Assembly (NCBI GenBank): GCA_963773035.1
Contig: CAVYZX010000010.1
Coordinates: 124,001 to 188,000, forward strand
From: CAVRXZ01 sp963773035
GTDB taxonomy: Bacteria; Acidobacteriota; Vicinamibacteria; Vicinamibacterales; CAVVIG01
Direction of reading: 5' to 3'
Length of the DNA stretch: 64,000 bases
Below the pieces are notes generated by a model. It had not been told where the DNA came from and made no database searches. It saw only the letters and a program-made list of their open reading frames with translations. Positions 25,110 through 33,023 of this stretch are shown piece by piece; within the stretch, counting starts at the first letter, position 1, and every line of letters begins with the position of its first letter. The position numbers were made by a program, and so were the translations under genes.

Positions 25110-27716
25110 ATGCGCGTTCTCCGGAAAGCACTCGCTGGCGTGATCCTGCTGGCGGTCGTCGCGGTCGTGGCCGCGTACGTCTATGCCAGACGGTCCCTTC
25201 CTGTTTTGAATGGGACGTTCGCAGTGCTCGGACCGTCTGCGACCATCGATATCATTCGAGACGCCGATGCAATTCCGCACGTGCTTGCTTCGACAAAACT
25301 CGATGCGCTTTTCGGTCTCGGTTACGTGCATGCTCAAGACCGCCTCTGGCAAATGGAATTCCAGCGCCGAATCGGGTTCGGAAGGTTGTCCGAGATTTTT
25401 GGTGCGACCACGCTGCCGCAAGATCGATTCTTGAGGACGGTCGGGTTCGGTCGAGCGGCTCGCGCCACGTGGGACCGGCTTCCCGGCCCCGCCAGACGCC
25501 AGGTTGAAGCGTACGTCGCCGGCGTAAACGCTTTTCTCGCCGATCACCACGGCAGTCGGCTACCGCCGGAGTTCTCGCTTCTCCGATTTGAACCCGAGCC
25601 ATGGAGCGGCCCTGATGTCGTCGTGTGGCAGAAGATGGTGGCCTGGGATCTCAGCGGAAACTACTCCCTGGAGCTGCTCCGGCACGACATTCTGGACAAG
25701 GTCGGCTCGGAGAGGCTGTCCGAGTTGATGCCGCCATATGCTCGGGATGGTTTGAGCATCCTGACCGAAGGCGAGGCGGCGCCGCTTCGATTCCCGGCCT
25801 CCAAGATCGGCGGGAGTGATTCGAAGAGCGCGGCTTTCTCGAAGGTAAGTGCCTGTGCTGCAGGCAAGAACCGACTGGCGATCGATTGTTCGGCAGATTC
25901 CAGTGCGCACGCTGCATTTCTATCCGGACTGTCGGAAGGGCTGCCCGAAGTCAGCCGAGTACTCTTGGGGGGTTCAAGAGCAGAAGCTCTTGGCTCCAAC
26001 AACTGGGTGGTCGACGGTTCCCGGACGGTAAGCGGATTCCCCCTTCTCGCCAACGATCCTCATCTCAACGCGCGGTTGCCATCCATCTGGTACCTCGCGC
26101 ACCTCTCGGCCGGCGATTACGATGCAATCGGAGCTTCGTTTCCAGGTACGCCGGGCATCATTCTGGGCCGCAATCGTTCCATCGCATGGGGAGCCACGAA
26201 CGTGGCGGCCGATGTCGAGGATCTGTATCGGGAGCGGATCGATCCCTCCGGGAAACTGGCCGAGTACCGTGGCAATCTGGAACCGCTTCAGGTCATTCCC
26301 GAAACGATCCGCATTCGAGGGCGAAACGATGTCCGCCTCGACGTCCGGATCTCGCGCCACGGTCCGTTGGTGTCTGATGCGATCAACGCGAACAACGCAG
26401 CGAGCCCCATCCCAGCCAGACAGGCGTTAGCGCCGCTGGAGCCGCTGGCATTTCGATGGACGGCGCTCGACGCCGACGACACCACGCTGGCTGCGATGCT
26501 CAAAATCAGCGAGGCTCATAGCTGGTCCGATTTCACAGAGGCCCTCCGAGATTTCGTCGTCCCGTCGCAGAACTTCGTCTACGCCGACACCGCCGGCCAC
26601 GTCGGCTACTACGCGCCCGGTCGCATTCCCATTCGCTCGAGCGGTGACGGGAGCCTGCCATCGGCGGGATGGACGGGCGAATCGGAGTGGACGGGATGGA
26701 TCCCATTTGAGGACCTTCCACACACGTTCGATCCGCCAGGACACGTCATCGTCACGGCCAACCAGCGCCCCATGCCGGCGAGCTATCCCTATCTGCTGGG
26801 ACTCGATTGGCCCGAGTCCTACCGCGCGCGTCGGATTGCCAATCTTCTGGACGACAGACCGAAACTGAACCCGGACGATTTCGCAGCCATTCAGCGTGAC
26901 ACACTCTCGCTGCACGCCCAGACGATCCTGCCGCTCCTGCTCTCTCTTGCGCGGCCGGACGGAGCCGCTGCCACCGATGCCATTCGCATGCTGAGGCGAT
27001 GGAATTACGACGCCCGTCCCGAAAGTGCCGCGGCGGCTATCTACGAAGCATGGTTCTTGCAGCTCGCACCGATGTTCCTCGGTAACAGGCTTGGTCGGCT
27101 CACGACGGAGAGCTATCAAGGACGTTTTTCCTACGTCACTCGCTTCATTCAGCGGACGTTGGCGGCGTGGACAGATGCAGAATCGAATCGGGGCGGCACA
27201 TCAGGCGACCTCGGCCGACCGACTGGCGGATCCTGGTGCGCCGACTCCAGCACGGCACAACAGGAGACGTGCGAAGGGGCGGTATCGAGAGCGCTCCATC
27301 TAGCAATCGAGGATCTGGTTCGACGCCAGGGGAGCGACATGTCGCGATGGCGGTGGGATATCGTTCATCGCGCCAGGTTCCCCCATCAGGGCCTCGACGG
27401 CGTGTTTGGCCTCGGACGGCTCCTGAGCCGATCGGCACCGAGTGCAGGTGATTGGAGCACCGTGAACGTCGGCTCGGTGGCTACCGATAACCCCTACGAC
27501 CAGATTTCGATTGCCAGCTATCGGCAGATCATCGATCTCTCACCGGCCAACGACAGCCGCTTCATCGACGCGGTCGGGCAATCGGGGCATCCGCAGTCTC
27601 CTTACTACGACGACTTTCTCAGCGACTGGCATGCCGTGAAGCATCGGGCGATGAGAATCGAACGCGCGGACATCGAGCAAAAGGCGATTGGGCACATCCG
27701 CCTGACGCTTCGGTGA
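25110..27716 (+). CDS. Penicillin acylase family N-terminal-nucleophile hydrolase
   Basis: An 868-residue protein of the penicillin G / AHL acylase family (S45). An N-terminal signal anchor covers residues 5-25. The alpha-chain part has LFGLGYVHAQDRLWQMEFQR. The predicted catalytic serine, which becomes the new N-terminus after self-cleavage, is Ser296 in ALGSNNWVVDGSR, and the beta-chain shows GIILGRNRSIAWGATNV and the C-terminal SVATDNPYDQISIASYRQII-type end. It hydrolyses amide bonds in the periplasm; candidate substrates are N-acyl homoserine lactones, N-acyl amino acids or beta-lactams, which sequence alone cannot decide. The open frame upstream of 25110 is antisense to the neighbouring gene. 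Confidence 0.9.
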   Translation: MRVLRKALAGVILLAVVAVVAAYVYARRSLPVLNGTFAVLGPSATIDIIRDADAIPHVLASTKLDALFGLGYVHAQDRLWQMEFQRRIGFGRLSEIFGATTLPQDRFLRTVGFGRAARATWDRLPGPARRQVEAYVAGVNAFLADHHGSRLPPEFSLLRFEPEPWSGPDVVVWQKMVAWDLSGNYSLELLRHDILDKVGSERLSELMPPYARDGLSILTEGEAAPLRFPASKIGGSDSKSAAFSKVSACAAGKNRLAIDCSADSSAHAAFLSGLSEGLPEVSRVLLGGSRAEALGSNNWVVDGSRTVSGFPLLANDPHLNARLPSIWYLAHLSAGDYDAIGASFPGTPGIILGRNRSIAWGATNVAADVEDLYRERIDPSGKLAEYRGNLEPLQVIPETIRIRGRNDVRLDVRISRHGPLVSDAINANNAASPIPARQALAPLEPLAFRWTALDADDTTLAAMLKISEAHSWSDFTEALRDFVVPSQNFVYADTAGHVGYYAPGRIPIRSSGDGSLPSAGWTGESEWTGWIPFEDLPHTFDPPGHVIVTANQRPMPASYPYLLGLDWPESYRARRIANLLDDRPKLNPDDFAAIQRDTLSLHAQTILPLLLSLARPDGAAATDAIRMLRRWNYDARPESAAAAIYEAWFLQLAPMFLGNRLGRLTTESYQGRFSYVTRFIQRTLAAWTDAESNRGGTSGDLGRPTGGSWCADSSTAQQETCEGAVSRALHLAIEDLVRRQGSDMSRWRWDIVHRARFPHQGLDGVFGLGRLLSRSAPSAGDWSTVNVGSVATDNPYDQISIASYRQIIDLSPANDSRFIDAVGQSGHPQSPYYDDFLSDWHAVKHRAMRIERADIEQKAIGHIRLTLR

Positions 27717-27755
27717 CACTTGAAGTCTGAAGCCTGAAGTCTGAAGTCTGAAGTG
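27717..27755 (+). repeat. Left arm of the inverted array around the four-helix-bundle gene
   Basis: CACTTGAAGTCTGAAGCC then TGAAGTCTGAAGTCTGAAG: about five copies of a (G/C)(T/C)CTGAAG word directly after the acylase stop. It is the reverse complement type of the array at 28154-28221. Confidence 0.88.
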
Positions 27756-27769
27756 GTGCGTTTGTTGAA

Positions 27770-27775
27770 TATGAT
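27770..27775 (+). promoter_or_regulatory. -10 element of the four-helix-bundle gene
   Basis: TATGAT, then TAGGC, then the ATG at 27781 (five bases). The -35 position (about 27747-27752, TCTGAA) falls inside the left repeat arm. If it is used the mRNA would be leaderless and would not contain the left arm. Confidence 0.4.
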
Positions 27776-27780
27776 TAGGC

Positions 27781-28146
27781 ATGGCAGCGTACGACTCCGA
27801 GGATCTTTCCGATCGAACCTTTCGGTTCGCCTGCGACGCGTACGATTTCTGCCTTGATTTATCGAGCCTTCCGGGCCTGCCACGGCGCGTGGCGTACCAG
27901 TTGTTCGACTCTGCTGGGTCGGTAGGAGCGAATCGAGAAGAAGCAAAGGCTTCGTACAGTCGGCGGGAATTTACGGCAAAAAATGCAGTGGCCCTGAAGG
28001 AATGCCGGGAAGCCAAGTATTGGCTCCGAATCGCGGAAGCAAAGTCACTGGGAGATCAGGGCAGGCGTCAATACTTACTGCAAGAGTCCGAGCAATTGAT
28101 CTCGATTCTGACGGCTGTCGTCAAACGGCTCCAAACCGGAGGCTAG
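27781..28146 (+). CDS. Four-helix-bundle protein, 23S rRNA intervening-sequence-protein (S23/Avd-like) family
   Basis: A 121-residue all-helical protein. The family core is clear: LSDRTFRFACDAYDFCLDL, then QLFDSAGSVGANREEAKASY (the GSVGAN-x-EEA stretch is diagnostic), then REFTAKNAVALKECREAKYW and a last helix ESEQLISILTAVVKRL. Relatives are the proteins encoded in 23S rRNA intervening sequences and the Avd accessory protein of diversity-generating retroelements; they form basic pentamers that bind nucleic acid. The cellular role of stand-alone copies is unknown. The gene lies alone between the convergent acylase and pyrC genes and is enclosed by inverted arrays of the same short word, as if placed in the loop of one of this genome's repeat hairpins. 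Confidence 0.88.
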   Translation: MAAYDSEDLSDRTFRFACDAYDFCLDLSSLPGLPRRVAYQLFDSAGSVGANREEAKASYSRREFTAKNAVALKECREAKYWLRIAEAKSLGDQGRRQYLLQESEQLISILTAVVKRLQTGG

Positions 28147-28153
28147 CTACGGA

Positions 28154-28221
28154 ACTTCCAGCTTGAGACTTCACACTTCAGACTTCACACTTCAGACTTC
28201 AAACTTCAGACTTTCAAAGTC
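28154..28221 (+). repeat. Right arm of the inverted array around the four-helix-bundle gene
   Basis: ACTTCCAGCTTGAGACTTC then repeated ACTTCAGACTTCACACTTC words, the reverse complement of the left arm at 27717-27755. It contains the stop codon and last codons of pyrC (minus strand AAAGTCTGAAG). Confidence 0.88.
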
Positions 28222-29516
28222 GCCTTTTCATTGACGTAAACGGTCCGTCCTGCAACGATCGTCGCCGCCACGCCTCCTCTCAGCTGCCATCCATCGAACG
28301 GCGTGTTCTTCGACTTCGAACGCATTGCGGCCACTGAAACCGTCACCGGCAGGTCTGGAGCGAGGATCGTGATATCGGCTGGCGCTCCTTCGGACAGCGA
28401 CCCGCCGATCACGTTCAGAATTCTCGCCGGATTCACGGCGAGCAACTCGACAAGCCGGGCGATGGTCATGCCGCGGTGATGGACGAGTCGATCGAGAGAC
28501 AAAGATACCGCGGTCTCCAGACCGGTGATACCAAAGGGAGCCTGGTCGAACTCGACGTGCTTTTCGTCGTAGTGATGAGGGGCGTGGTCGGTGGCAATCG
28601 CATCCACCGTGCCGTCGATGAGGCCCTGCAGCATGGCTTCGCGATCCAGATCATCGCGAAGTGGCGGGTTCATCTTGACGTTGGTGTCGTACGGTCGGGG
28701 CGCGGCCAGCATTTCATCCGTCAAGCCGAAGTGATGCGGCGTCACTTCGCAGGTGACCCGCACCCCGCGCGCTTTTCCGTAGCGGACGCCATCGAGTGAT
28801 TGCCGGGCGCTGAGGTGCGCGATGTGTACCACACCTCCGGTCAGCTCGGCGAGCGCCACGTCCCGATGGACCATGATGGACTCGGCTTCTCCTGGAATCC
28901 CTCTCAACCCGAGCGTCGATGCCGAAAACCCTTCGTGGGCCACGCCCTCGCCCTTCAACGTCTGGTCTTCACAGTGATCGATGACCGGCATGTTGAACAT
29001 GCCCGCATACTCGAGCGCCCGGCGCATCAGCAACGAAGTAGCCACAGGGCGGCCATCATCGGAGACCGCCACGCACCCGGCCTGACCGAGCTCCGCGATG
29101 TCGGCGAGCTGCTCGCCTTTCTGACCGCGCGACACGGCACCAATGGGATAGACACGTGCCAGGTTCGCCTCCGCGGCTTTTTTCAAGACGTACTCAGTCA
29201 CCCCAGCGTTGTCGTTCACAGGAACGGTGTTGGGCATGCACGCGACCGCGGTGAAGCCCCCGGCCACGGCTGCCGCAGTCCCGGTCGCCACCGTCTCCTT
29301 GTGCTCCTGACCGGGTTCGCGCAGGTGCACGTGCATGTCGATGAAGCCGGGACAGATGATCACGTTCGACGGAATCTCGACCACCATCGTGTCCGACTCG
29401 ACGGGGAGATCCCGTCCGACCCGAGAGATCCGATCCCGTTCGAGCAGGATATCGAATCTACCGTCCCGGCCATTGAACGGATCGACGATCCGCCCTCCTT
29501 TCAGCAAGCGCTTCAT
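28206..29516 (-). CDS. pyrC: Dihydroorotase
   Basis: It closes N-carbamoyl-aspartate to dihydroorotate. This is a 436-residue class I dihydroorotase of the amidohydrolase superfamily: zinc ligands His62 and His64 in GFIDMHVHLREPG, further motif DHCEDQTL, the HIAHLSA histidine stretch, and the catalytic Asp in IATDHAPHH. The stop codon TGA is supplied by the repeat word GTCTGAAG of the array around the four-helix-bundle gene. pyrB lies 101 bases upstream; the gap holds another short-word array. Confidence 0.96.
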   Translation of the reverse strand: MKRLLKGGRIVDPFNGRDGRFDILLERDRISRVGRDLPVESDTMVVEIPSNVIICPGFIDMHVHLREPGQEHKETVATGTAAAVAGGFTAVACMPNTVPVNDNAGVTEYVLKKAAEANLARVYPIGAVSRGQKGEQLADIAELGQAGCVAVSDDGRPVATSLLMRRALEYAGMFNMPVIDHCEDQTLKGEGVAHEGFSASTLGLRGIPGEAESIMVHRDVALAELTGGVVHIAHLSARQSLDGVRYGKARGVRVTCEVTPHHFGLTDEMLAAPRPYDTNVKMNPPLRDDLDREAMLQGLIDGTVDAIATDHAPHHYDEKHVEFDQAPFGITGLETAVSLSLDRLVHHRGMTIARLVELLAVNPARILNVIGGSLSEGAPADITILAPDLPVTVSVAAMRSKSKNTPFDGWQLRGGVAATIVAGRTVYVNEKATLKV

Positions 29517-29534
29517 TCTGATATCCGTTTCAAT

Positions 29535-29569
29535 CTTCCTGTCTTCGTGTTCTTCGTTCTTCGTGGTTT
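29535..29569 (+). repeat. Short-word array between pyrB and pyrC
   Basis: CTTCCTGTCTTCGTGTTC then TTCGTTCTTCGTGGTTTA: repeated TTCGT words, closely like the array before hemL at 13222-13256. It lies 18 bases upstream of the pyrC start (minus strand). Confidence 0.6.
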
Positions 29570-29617
29570 ACAGGCGATCGGCCCAGCCATCGGTACTGAT
29601 TCAGCCAGGACGTGCGA

Positions 29618-30541
29618 CTAGTCCATCTGTTCAGGTCCGCCGGCGAGCAGATACAGCACCGCCATTCGGACTGCCACACCGTTGGCCACCTGCTCGAGAA
29701 TGACCGAGTAGGGACCGTCGGCGACATCGGAGGCGATTTCGACTCCACGGTTCATCGGACCGGGATGCATGATGATGACATCCGGTCTGGCGCGCTTGAC
29801 TCGCTCGACGGTCATGCCGAACACCGTAAAGTATTCGCGGATCGAGGGAAAGAACGCACCCTGCATCCGCTCCTGCTGAATGCGGAGCATCATGATCACG
29901 TCCGCATCCTCAACGGCTTCGTCGACCGACGTGGACACTCGAACCCCGAGGCGCTGAATGCCGGTCGGGACCATGGTTGGTGGACCGCTCAGCCAGACAT
30001 CCGCGCCGAGCTTGGTCAGAAGCAGTACGTTCGAACGCAACACGCGGCTGTGCAGCAGGTCTCCGACGACAGCCACCTTGAGCCCTTCGATGCGCTTCTT
30101 GTGCTCGCGGATTGTGAACGCATCGAGCAACGCCTGTGTCGGGTGCTCGTGCATGCCATCGCCGGCGTTGATGATCCGCGACTTGCAGATCCGCGCCAGC
30201 AGATGACATGCCCCCGAGGACGCATGACGCAGCACGATGATGTCCGGGGCCATCGCTTCGATGTTCATCGCCGTGTCCGCCAGGGTCTCGCCCTTGAGGA
30301 CGCTCGACGTGGCCACGGCGATGTTCAAGGTGTCGGCGCTCAGACGTTTTTCGGCGATTTCAAACGACGTCCGCGTCCGTGTGCTTGGCTCGAAGAAGAG
30401 ATTCACCACAGTCTTGCCGCGCAGCGTTGGGACTTTCTTAATCGGCCGCTGGCCGATTTCACGCATCGCCTCGGTCGTATCGAGAATGAGGTTGATCTCG
30501 TCAGTGGAGAGGTCGGCGATGCCAAGCAGATCCTTCTTCAT
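29618..30541 (-). CDS. pyrB: Aspartate carbamoyltransferase catalytic subunit
   Basis: It transfers carbamoyl from carbamoyl phosphate to aspartate. The carbamoyl-phosphate site is FFEPSTRTRTSFEIAEKRL (residues 49-67), with HPTQALLDAFTIRE and VGDLLHSRVLRSN further on, and the C-terminal HPGPMNRGVEI. The protein has 307 residues; no regulatory subunit gene (pyrI) follows. The start codon overlaps the pyrR stop by four bases, so pyrR and pyrB are coupled and both fall under the PyrR leader. Confidence 0.97.
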   Translation of the reverse strand: MKKDLLGIADLSTDEINLILDTTEAMREIGQRPIKKVPTLRGKTVVNLFFEPSTRTRTSFEIAEKRLSADTLNIAVATSSVLKGETLADTAMNIEAMAPDIIVLRHASSGACHLLARICKSRIINAGDGMHEHPTQALLDAFTIREHKKRIEGLKVAVVGDLLHSRVLRSNVLLLTKLGADVWLSGPPTMVPTGIQRLGVRVSTSVDEAVEDADVIMMLRIQQERMQGAFFPSIREYFTVFGMTVERVKRARPDVIIMHPGPMNRGVEIASDVADGPYSVILEQVANGVAVRMAVLYLLAGGPEQMD

Positions 30542-31059
30542 GATTCCTGGATCTCCACCTCATCGCGGTCATCGACTTCCGACAAGTGCACTTGGACGCT
30601 TTGCGACAACGAGGTCGGCAGGTTCTTCCCCACGTAATCTGCCTTGATTGGCAGCTCGCGGTGCCCGCGGTCGACGAGCACCACCAGCTGAATCGCTTTG
30701 GGACGGCCGAAATCGATGAGGGCATCGAGTGCGGCGCGAATCGTGCGGCCGGTGTACAGGACATCATCGACGAGCAGGATCCGCTTGTCGTCGATTGAGA
30801 ATGGAATCTCGGTCCGCCGAACCAGTGGCTGTGGGCCGACAGCATGGCGCATGAGATCGTCGCGATAGAGCGTGATGTCGAGTGCGCCGGTCGGCAGCTG
30901 GTGACCGTTGATCTCGCCTATCGCGCGCGCGATACGTCGTGCGATCGGCACACCGCGCGTGCGAATGCCCACCAGAGCCAATTCTTCGATTCCGCGGTTG
31001 CGCTCGACGATTTCGTGCGCAATGCGCACGAGAGTCCGCGCCATGCGTTCCGCGTCCAT
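30538..31059 (-). CDS. pyrR: Bifunctional pyr operon regulator / uracil phosphoribosyltransferase
   Basis: PyrR senses UMP and binds pyr mRNA leaders; it also has weak uracil phosphoribosyltransferase activity. I start it at the ATG at 31059 (MDAERMARTLVRIAHEIVER), giving 173 residues; the longer frame to 31176 would translate the leader. The PRPP loop is ILLVDDVLYTGRTIRAAL near residues 94-111, and VGIRTRGVPIARRIA is typical. It is the first gene of pyrR-pyrB-pyrC, with a matching RNA site about 100 bases upstream, so autoregulation is likely. Confidence 0.95.
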   Translation of the reverse strand: MDAERMARTLVRIAHEIVERNRGIEELALVGIRTRGVPIARRIARAIGEINGHQLPTGALDITLYRDDLMRHAVGPQPLVRRTEIPFSIDDKRILLVDDVLYTGRTIRAALDALIDFGRPKAIQLVVLVDRGHRELPIKADYVGKNLPTSLSQSVQVHLSEVDDRDEVEIQES

Positions 31060-31159
31060 CACGACCGACACGGCGCACCCCACGGGAAAAATGAGCGATT
31101 CTGGGACTCGAGCGTGAAGATTGGGAAAGCCGAGAGGACTGAGACGTTCGTCATCGACA

Positions 31160-31194
31160 CCTCTTCGCGCCCTCACCGGGGCGCGTTAAAGAGA
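31160..31194 (-). promoter_or_regulatory. PyrR-binding RNA element in the pyr leader
   Basis: On the minus strand the leader reads CTCTTTAACGCGCCCCGG then TGAGGGCGCGAAGAGG. It folds as a lower stem CTCTT/AAGAG, an internal bulge (TAA and A), an upper stem CGCGCCC/GGGCGCG and a loop CGGTGA. This matches the known PyrR site pattern (CCUUUAA-stem-CAGAGAG-stem-A-AGG). It lies just after the -10 element and about 100 bases before pyrR. I found no clear terminator with a U run, so the mechanism could be translational. Confidence 0.75.
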
Positions 31195-31203
31195 GACCAG
31201 ACG

Positions 31204-31209
31204 ATTATA
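31204..31209 (-). promoter_or_regulatory. Extended -10 promoter element of pyrR-pyrB-pyrC
   Basis: TGCTATAAT on the minus strand (TATAAT at 31209-31204). No convincing -35. Transcription would begin near 31197, immediately upstream of the PyrR site. Confidence 0.7.
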
Positions 31210-31237
31210 GCATTTGAGGATCTGAGAAGTCTTTGTT

Positions 31238-32983
31238 TCACCTATCGTAAGTGGGGATATAGGTAATGGGCCTGTCCTCGGTGAACGACGGACGAAAGAG
31301 CTCCGTTCGTGCCCGTCCGTCCATGTCCCGGCCGATCGGAAGTCCCAGGAAGTAGAGCATCGTCGGAACCACGTCGACGATCGACGCGCGGGTCCCGGAA
31401 CGTCGACGGGCGACAGGTCCGCCATACGCCAGGAGGAAACCATCCGGCGCTGCTTCGTGTGTGCCGTTCAAGTCCGGATCGCCGACGAGGCGTTCGAGGG
31501 TCCGTTTTGCGAAGCCCATGGGTTCCATGCCGTAACCGGACACGATCAGCAGAAGGTCGTCCGAACCGATTGAGCCCATAGCTCTTCCGACGGCATCGTC
31601 GATCACGCTGTAGTGCTGCTCGAGCACCGCTCCCCACTTCTGTCGGTCTTCGTCATTGACGTCACCGAATTCACTCGGCATCGCATATCGGAGAAAGTGA
31701 TGACCGATCACGTCGAGGCTTTGGTATCGCGTGATGGTGATTCTCGTCGGATGGGACGCGGCCAGGTCGCGCCCGATACTGTCGTACACGCGATCGGTCC
31801 GCGCGGGAATCTCGTAGCGGCCGTCGAGATCGGCAGCCTTGATGACAGGGGCGACATCTGCGGCCGCGGCCTCCATCGCGCGAAAGACGTCCAAACGAAC
31901 CTCGGGCGGGTACACGGCGGACGGATCATCGATTCCAGAAGGAGTCTGGATTAGGCGGTGATACAGATCGCTGACGAGGTAGCCGCGAACCGATTCGGCC
32001 GGATAGGTGAGGGGCCAGGCAACCACACCGACTGATATGCCAAGGCCGCTGAGAATGTCCCAGATCGTTCGGGTCCTGAAGGTGGCCGAGCTATGGGGCT
32101 GCTCGAGAAGAAACCCGAACCGCACGAGCACGTGCGAGAAGCAGTAGTCCGGCAGCAGCTGAATGGGTTCGCCACCGCGCGGTAGCCGATAGCTTCCCGC
32201 CGACCGGACGCCATTTTTTTGCGGCAACTTCCCCGTCGCGGCGGCCGCCCACACGGCCTCGGCCGAGGTCGGTCGCAGCGTGGCCAGCCGCATCACGCCT
32301 CCGCCATCCAGGATTCTCCCAAAGTTGGGCAAACGCCCTTCGGCGGTGGCGCGCGTGATGAAATCCAGCGATCCGCCGTCGATTGCGAGCATCGTGATGC
32401 GTTCGACCCGTTCGGCCGCGCTCAGATCGAAGGCGGCCGCTACGGGCTGCGCCTCGGCCAGTGGAGGGATCGCGCGTCCCCTCATCGCGAGCGGCGCGGC
32501 GACCGATCCAACCAGGACCGTCACGAACAAGATCGCCCAAACCGGACGACGAGCGGCACCCAGATGCCCTCGAAGCAGCCCGACGAACACGAACAACGCC
32601 GCGGACATCACGAGAATCAACGTGCCGTTCGCCATCCTCCGGCTTGTTTCCGGCTCCAACACCAGCTCGAACGCCCTGAGGTTCGCCCACATGAGCCCGG
32701 CACCCGCGGTCGCGGCCGCCGCGGCGAGCCACGTGAGCACCCCAACACTCACCCAACCTGGCGAGAACAATTCCCGGGCAAACAGCTGCCGCATGACCAG
32801 AGCGAGGTAGAAGATGACGGTCAGGTGGATGGCGTAGAACACACCGACGGTCGTGGCAATGGGCAGCACGCGCAGCGGATGCAGTGGAAGCGTCGGGTTG
32901 AGTTGAAGGACGAGCGTCAGCACGAAGCCGGCAGCGAGCAGCGCGGCCAACAGCGAATTGGTCAGCATGCGCAGGTAGCGCAT
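31238..32983 (-). CDS. Membrane-anchored alkaline-phosphatase-superfamily phosphoesterase
   Basis: A 581-residue protein with an N-terminal membrane part (about six helices to residue 180) and a C-terminal alkaline phosphatase / type I phosphodiesterase domain. Metal-site stretches are ITMLAIDGGSLDFI, RYQSLDVIGHHFLRY and LLLIVSGYGMEPMGF, and the nucleophile region lies near LRPTSAEAVWAAAATG. The substrate is unknown; such proteins often modify phospholipid- or glycan-linked phosphates at the membrane. I start it at the ATG at 32983, because the frame further upstream crosses the shared promoter. It diverges from pyrK. Confidence 0.8.
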   Translation of the reverse strand: MRYLRMLTNSLLAALLAAGFVLTLVLQLNPTLPLHPLRVLPIATTVGVFYAIHLTVIFYLALVMRQLFARELFSPGWVSVGVLTWLAAAAATAGAGLMWANLRAFELVLEPETSRRMANGTLILVMSAALFVFVGLLRGHLGAARRPVWAILFVTVLVGSVAAPLAMRGRAIPPLAEAQPVAAAFDLSAAERVERITMLAIDGGSLDFITRATAEGRLPNFGRILDGGGVMRLATLRPTSAEAVWAAAATGKLPQKNGVRSAGSYRLPRGGEPIQLLPDYCFSHVLVRFGFLLEQPHSSATFRTRTIWDILSGLGISVGVVAWPLTYPAESVRGYLVSDLYHRLIQTPSGIDDPSAVYPPEVRLDVFRAMEAAAADVAPVIKAADLDGRYEIPARTDRVYDSIGRDLAASHPTRITITRYQSLDVIGHHFLRYAMPSEFGDVNDEDRQKWGAVLEQHYSVIDDAVGRAMGSIGSDDLLLIVSGYGMEPMGFAKRTLERLVGDPDLNGTHEAAPDGFLLAYGGPVARRRSGTRASIVDVVPTMLYFLGLPIGRDMDGRARTELFRPSFTEDRPITYIPTYDR

Positions 32984-33011
32984 CACAAGAAGGCACCCAA
33001 ACTCCGTGCAG

Positions 33012-33017
33012 TATACT
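33012..33017. promoter_or_regulatory. Symmetric -10 element between the phosphoesterase gene and pyrK
   Basis: TATACT lies within the perfect palindrome CAGTATACTG (33010-33019), so the same hexamer is read on both strands. For pyrK it ends six bases before the ATG (leaderless spacing). For the phosphoesterase it gives a short leader of about 20 bases. Confidence 0.55.
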
Positions 33018-33023
33018 GCCGCG

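Noticed and set aside
27717..28221. Ordinary insertion sequence
   Set aside because: The arms are inverted but imperfect and of low complexity, there is no target-site duplication that I can see, and the enclosed protein is not a transposase.
31060..31176. N-terminal extension of PyrR
   Set aside because: It would translate through the PyrR-binding leader; family proteins begin at the MDAERM position.
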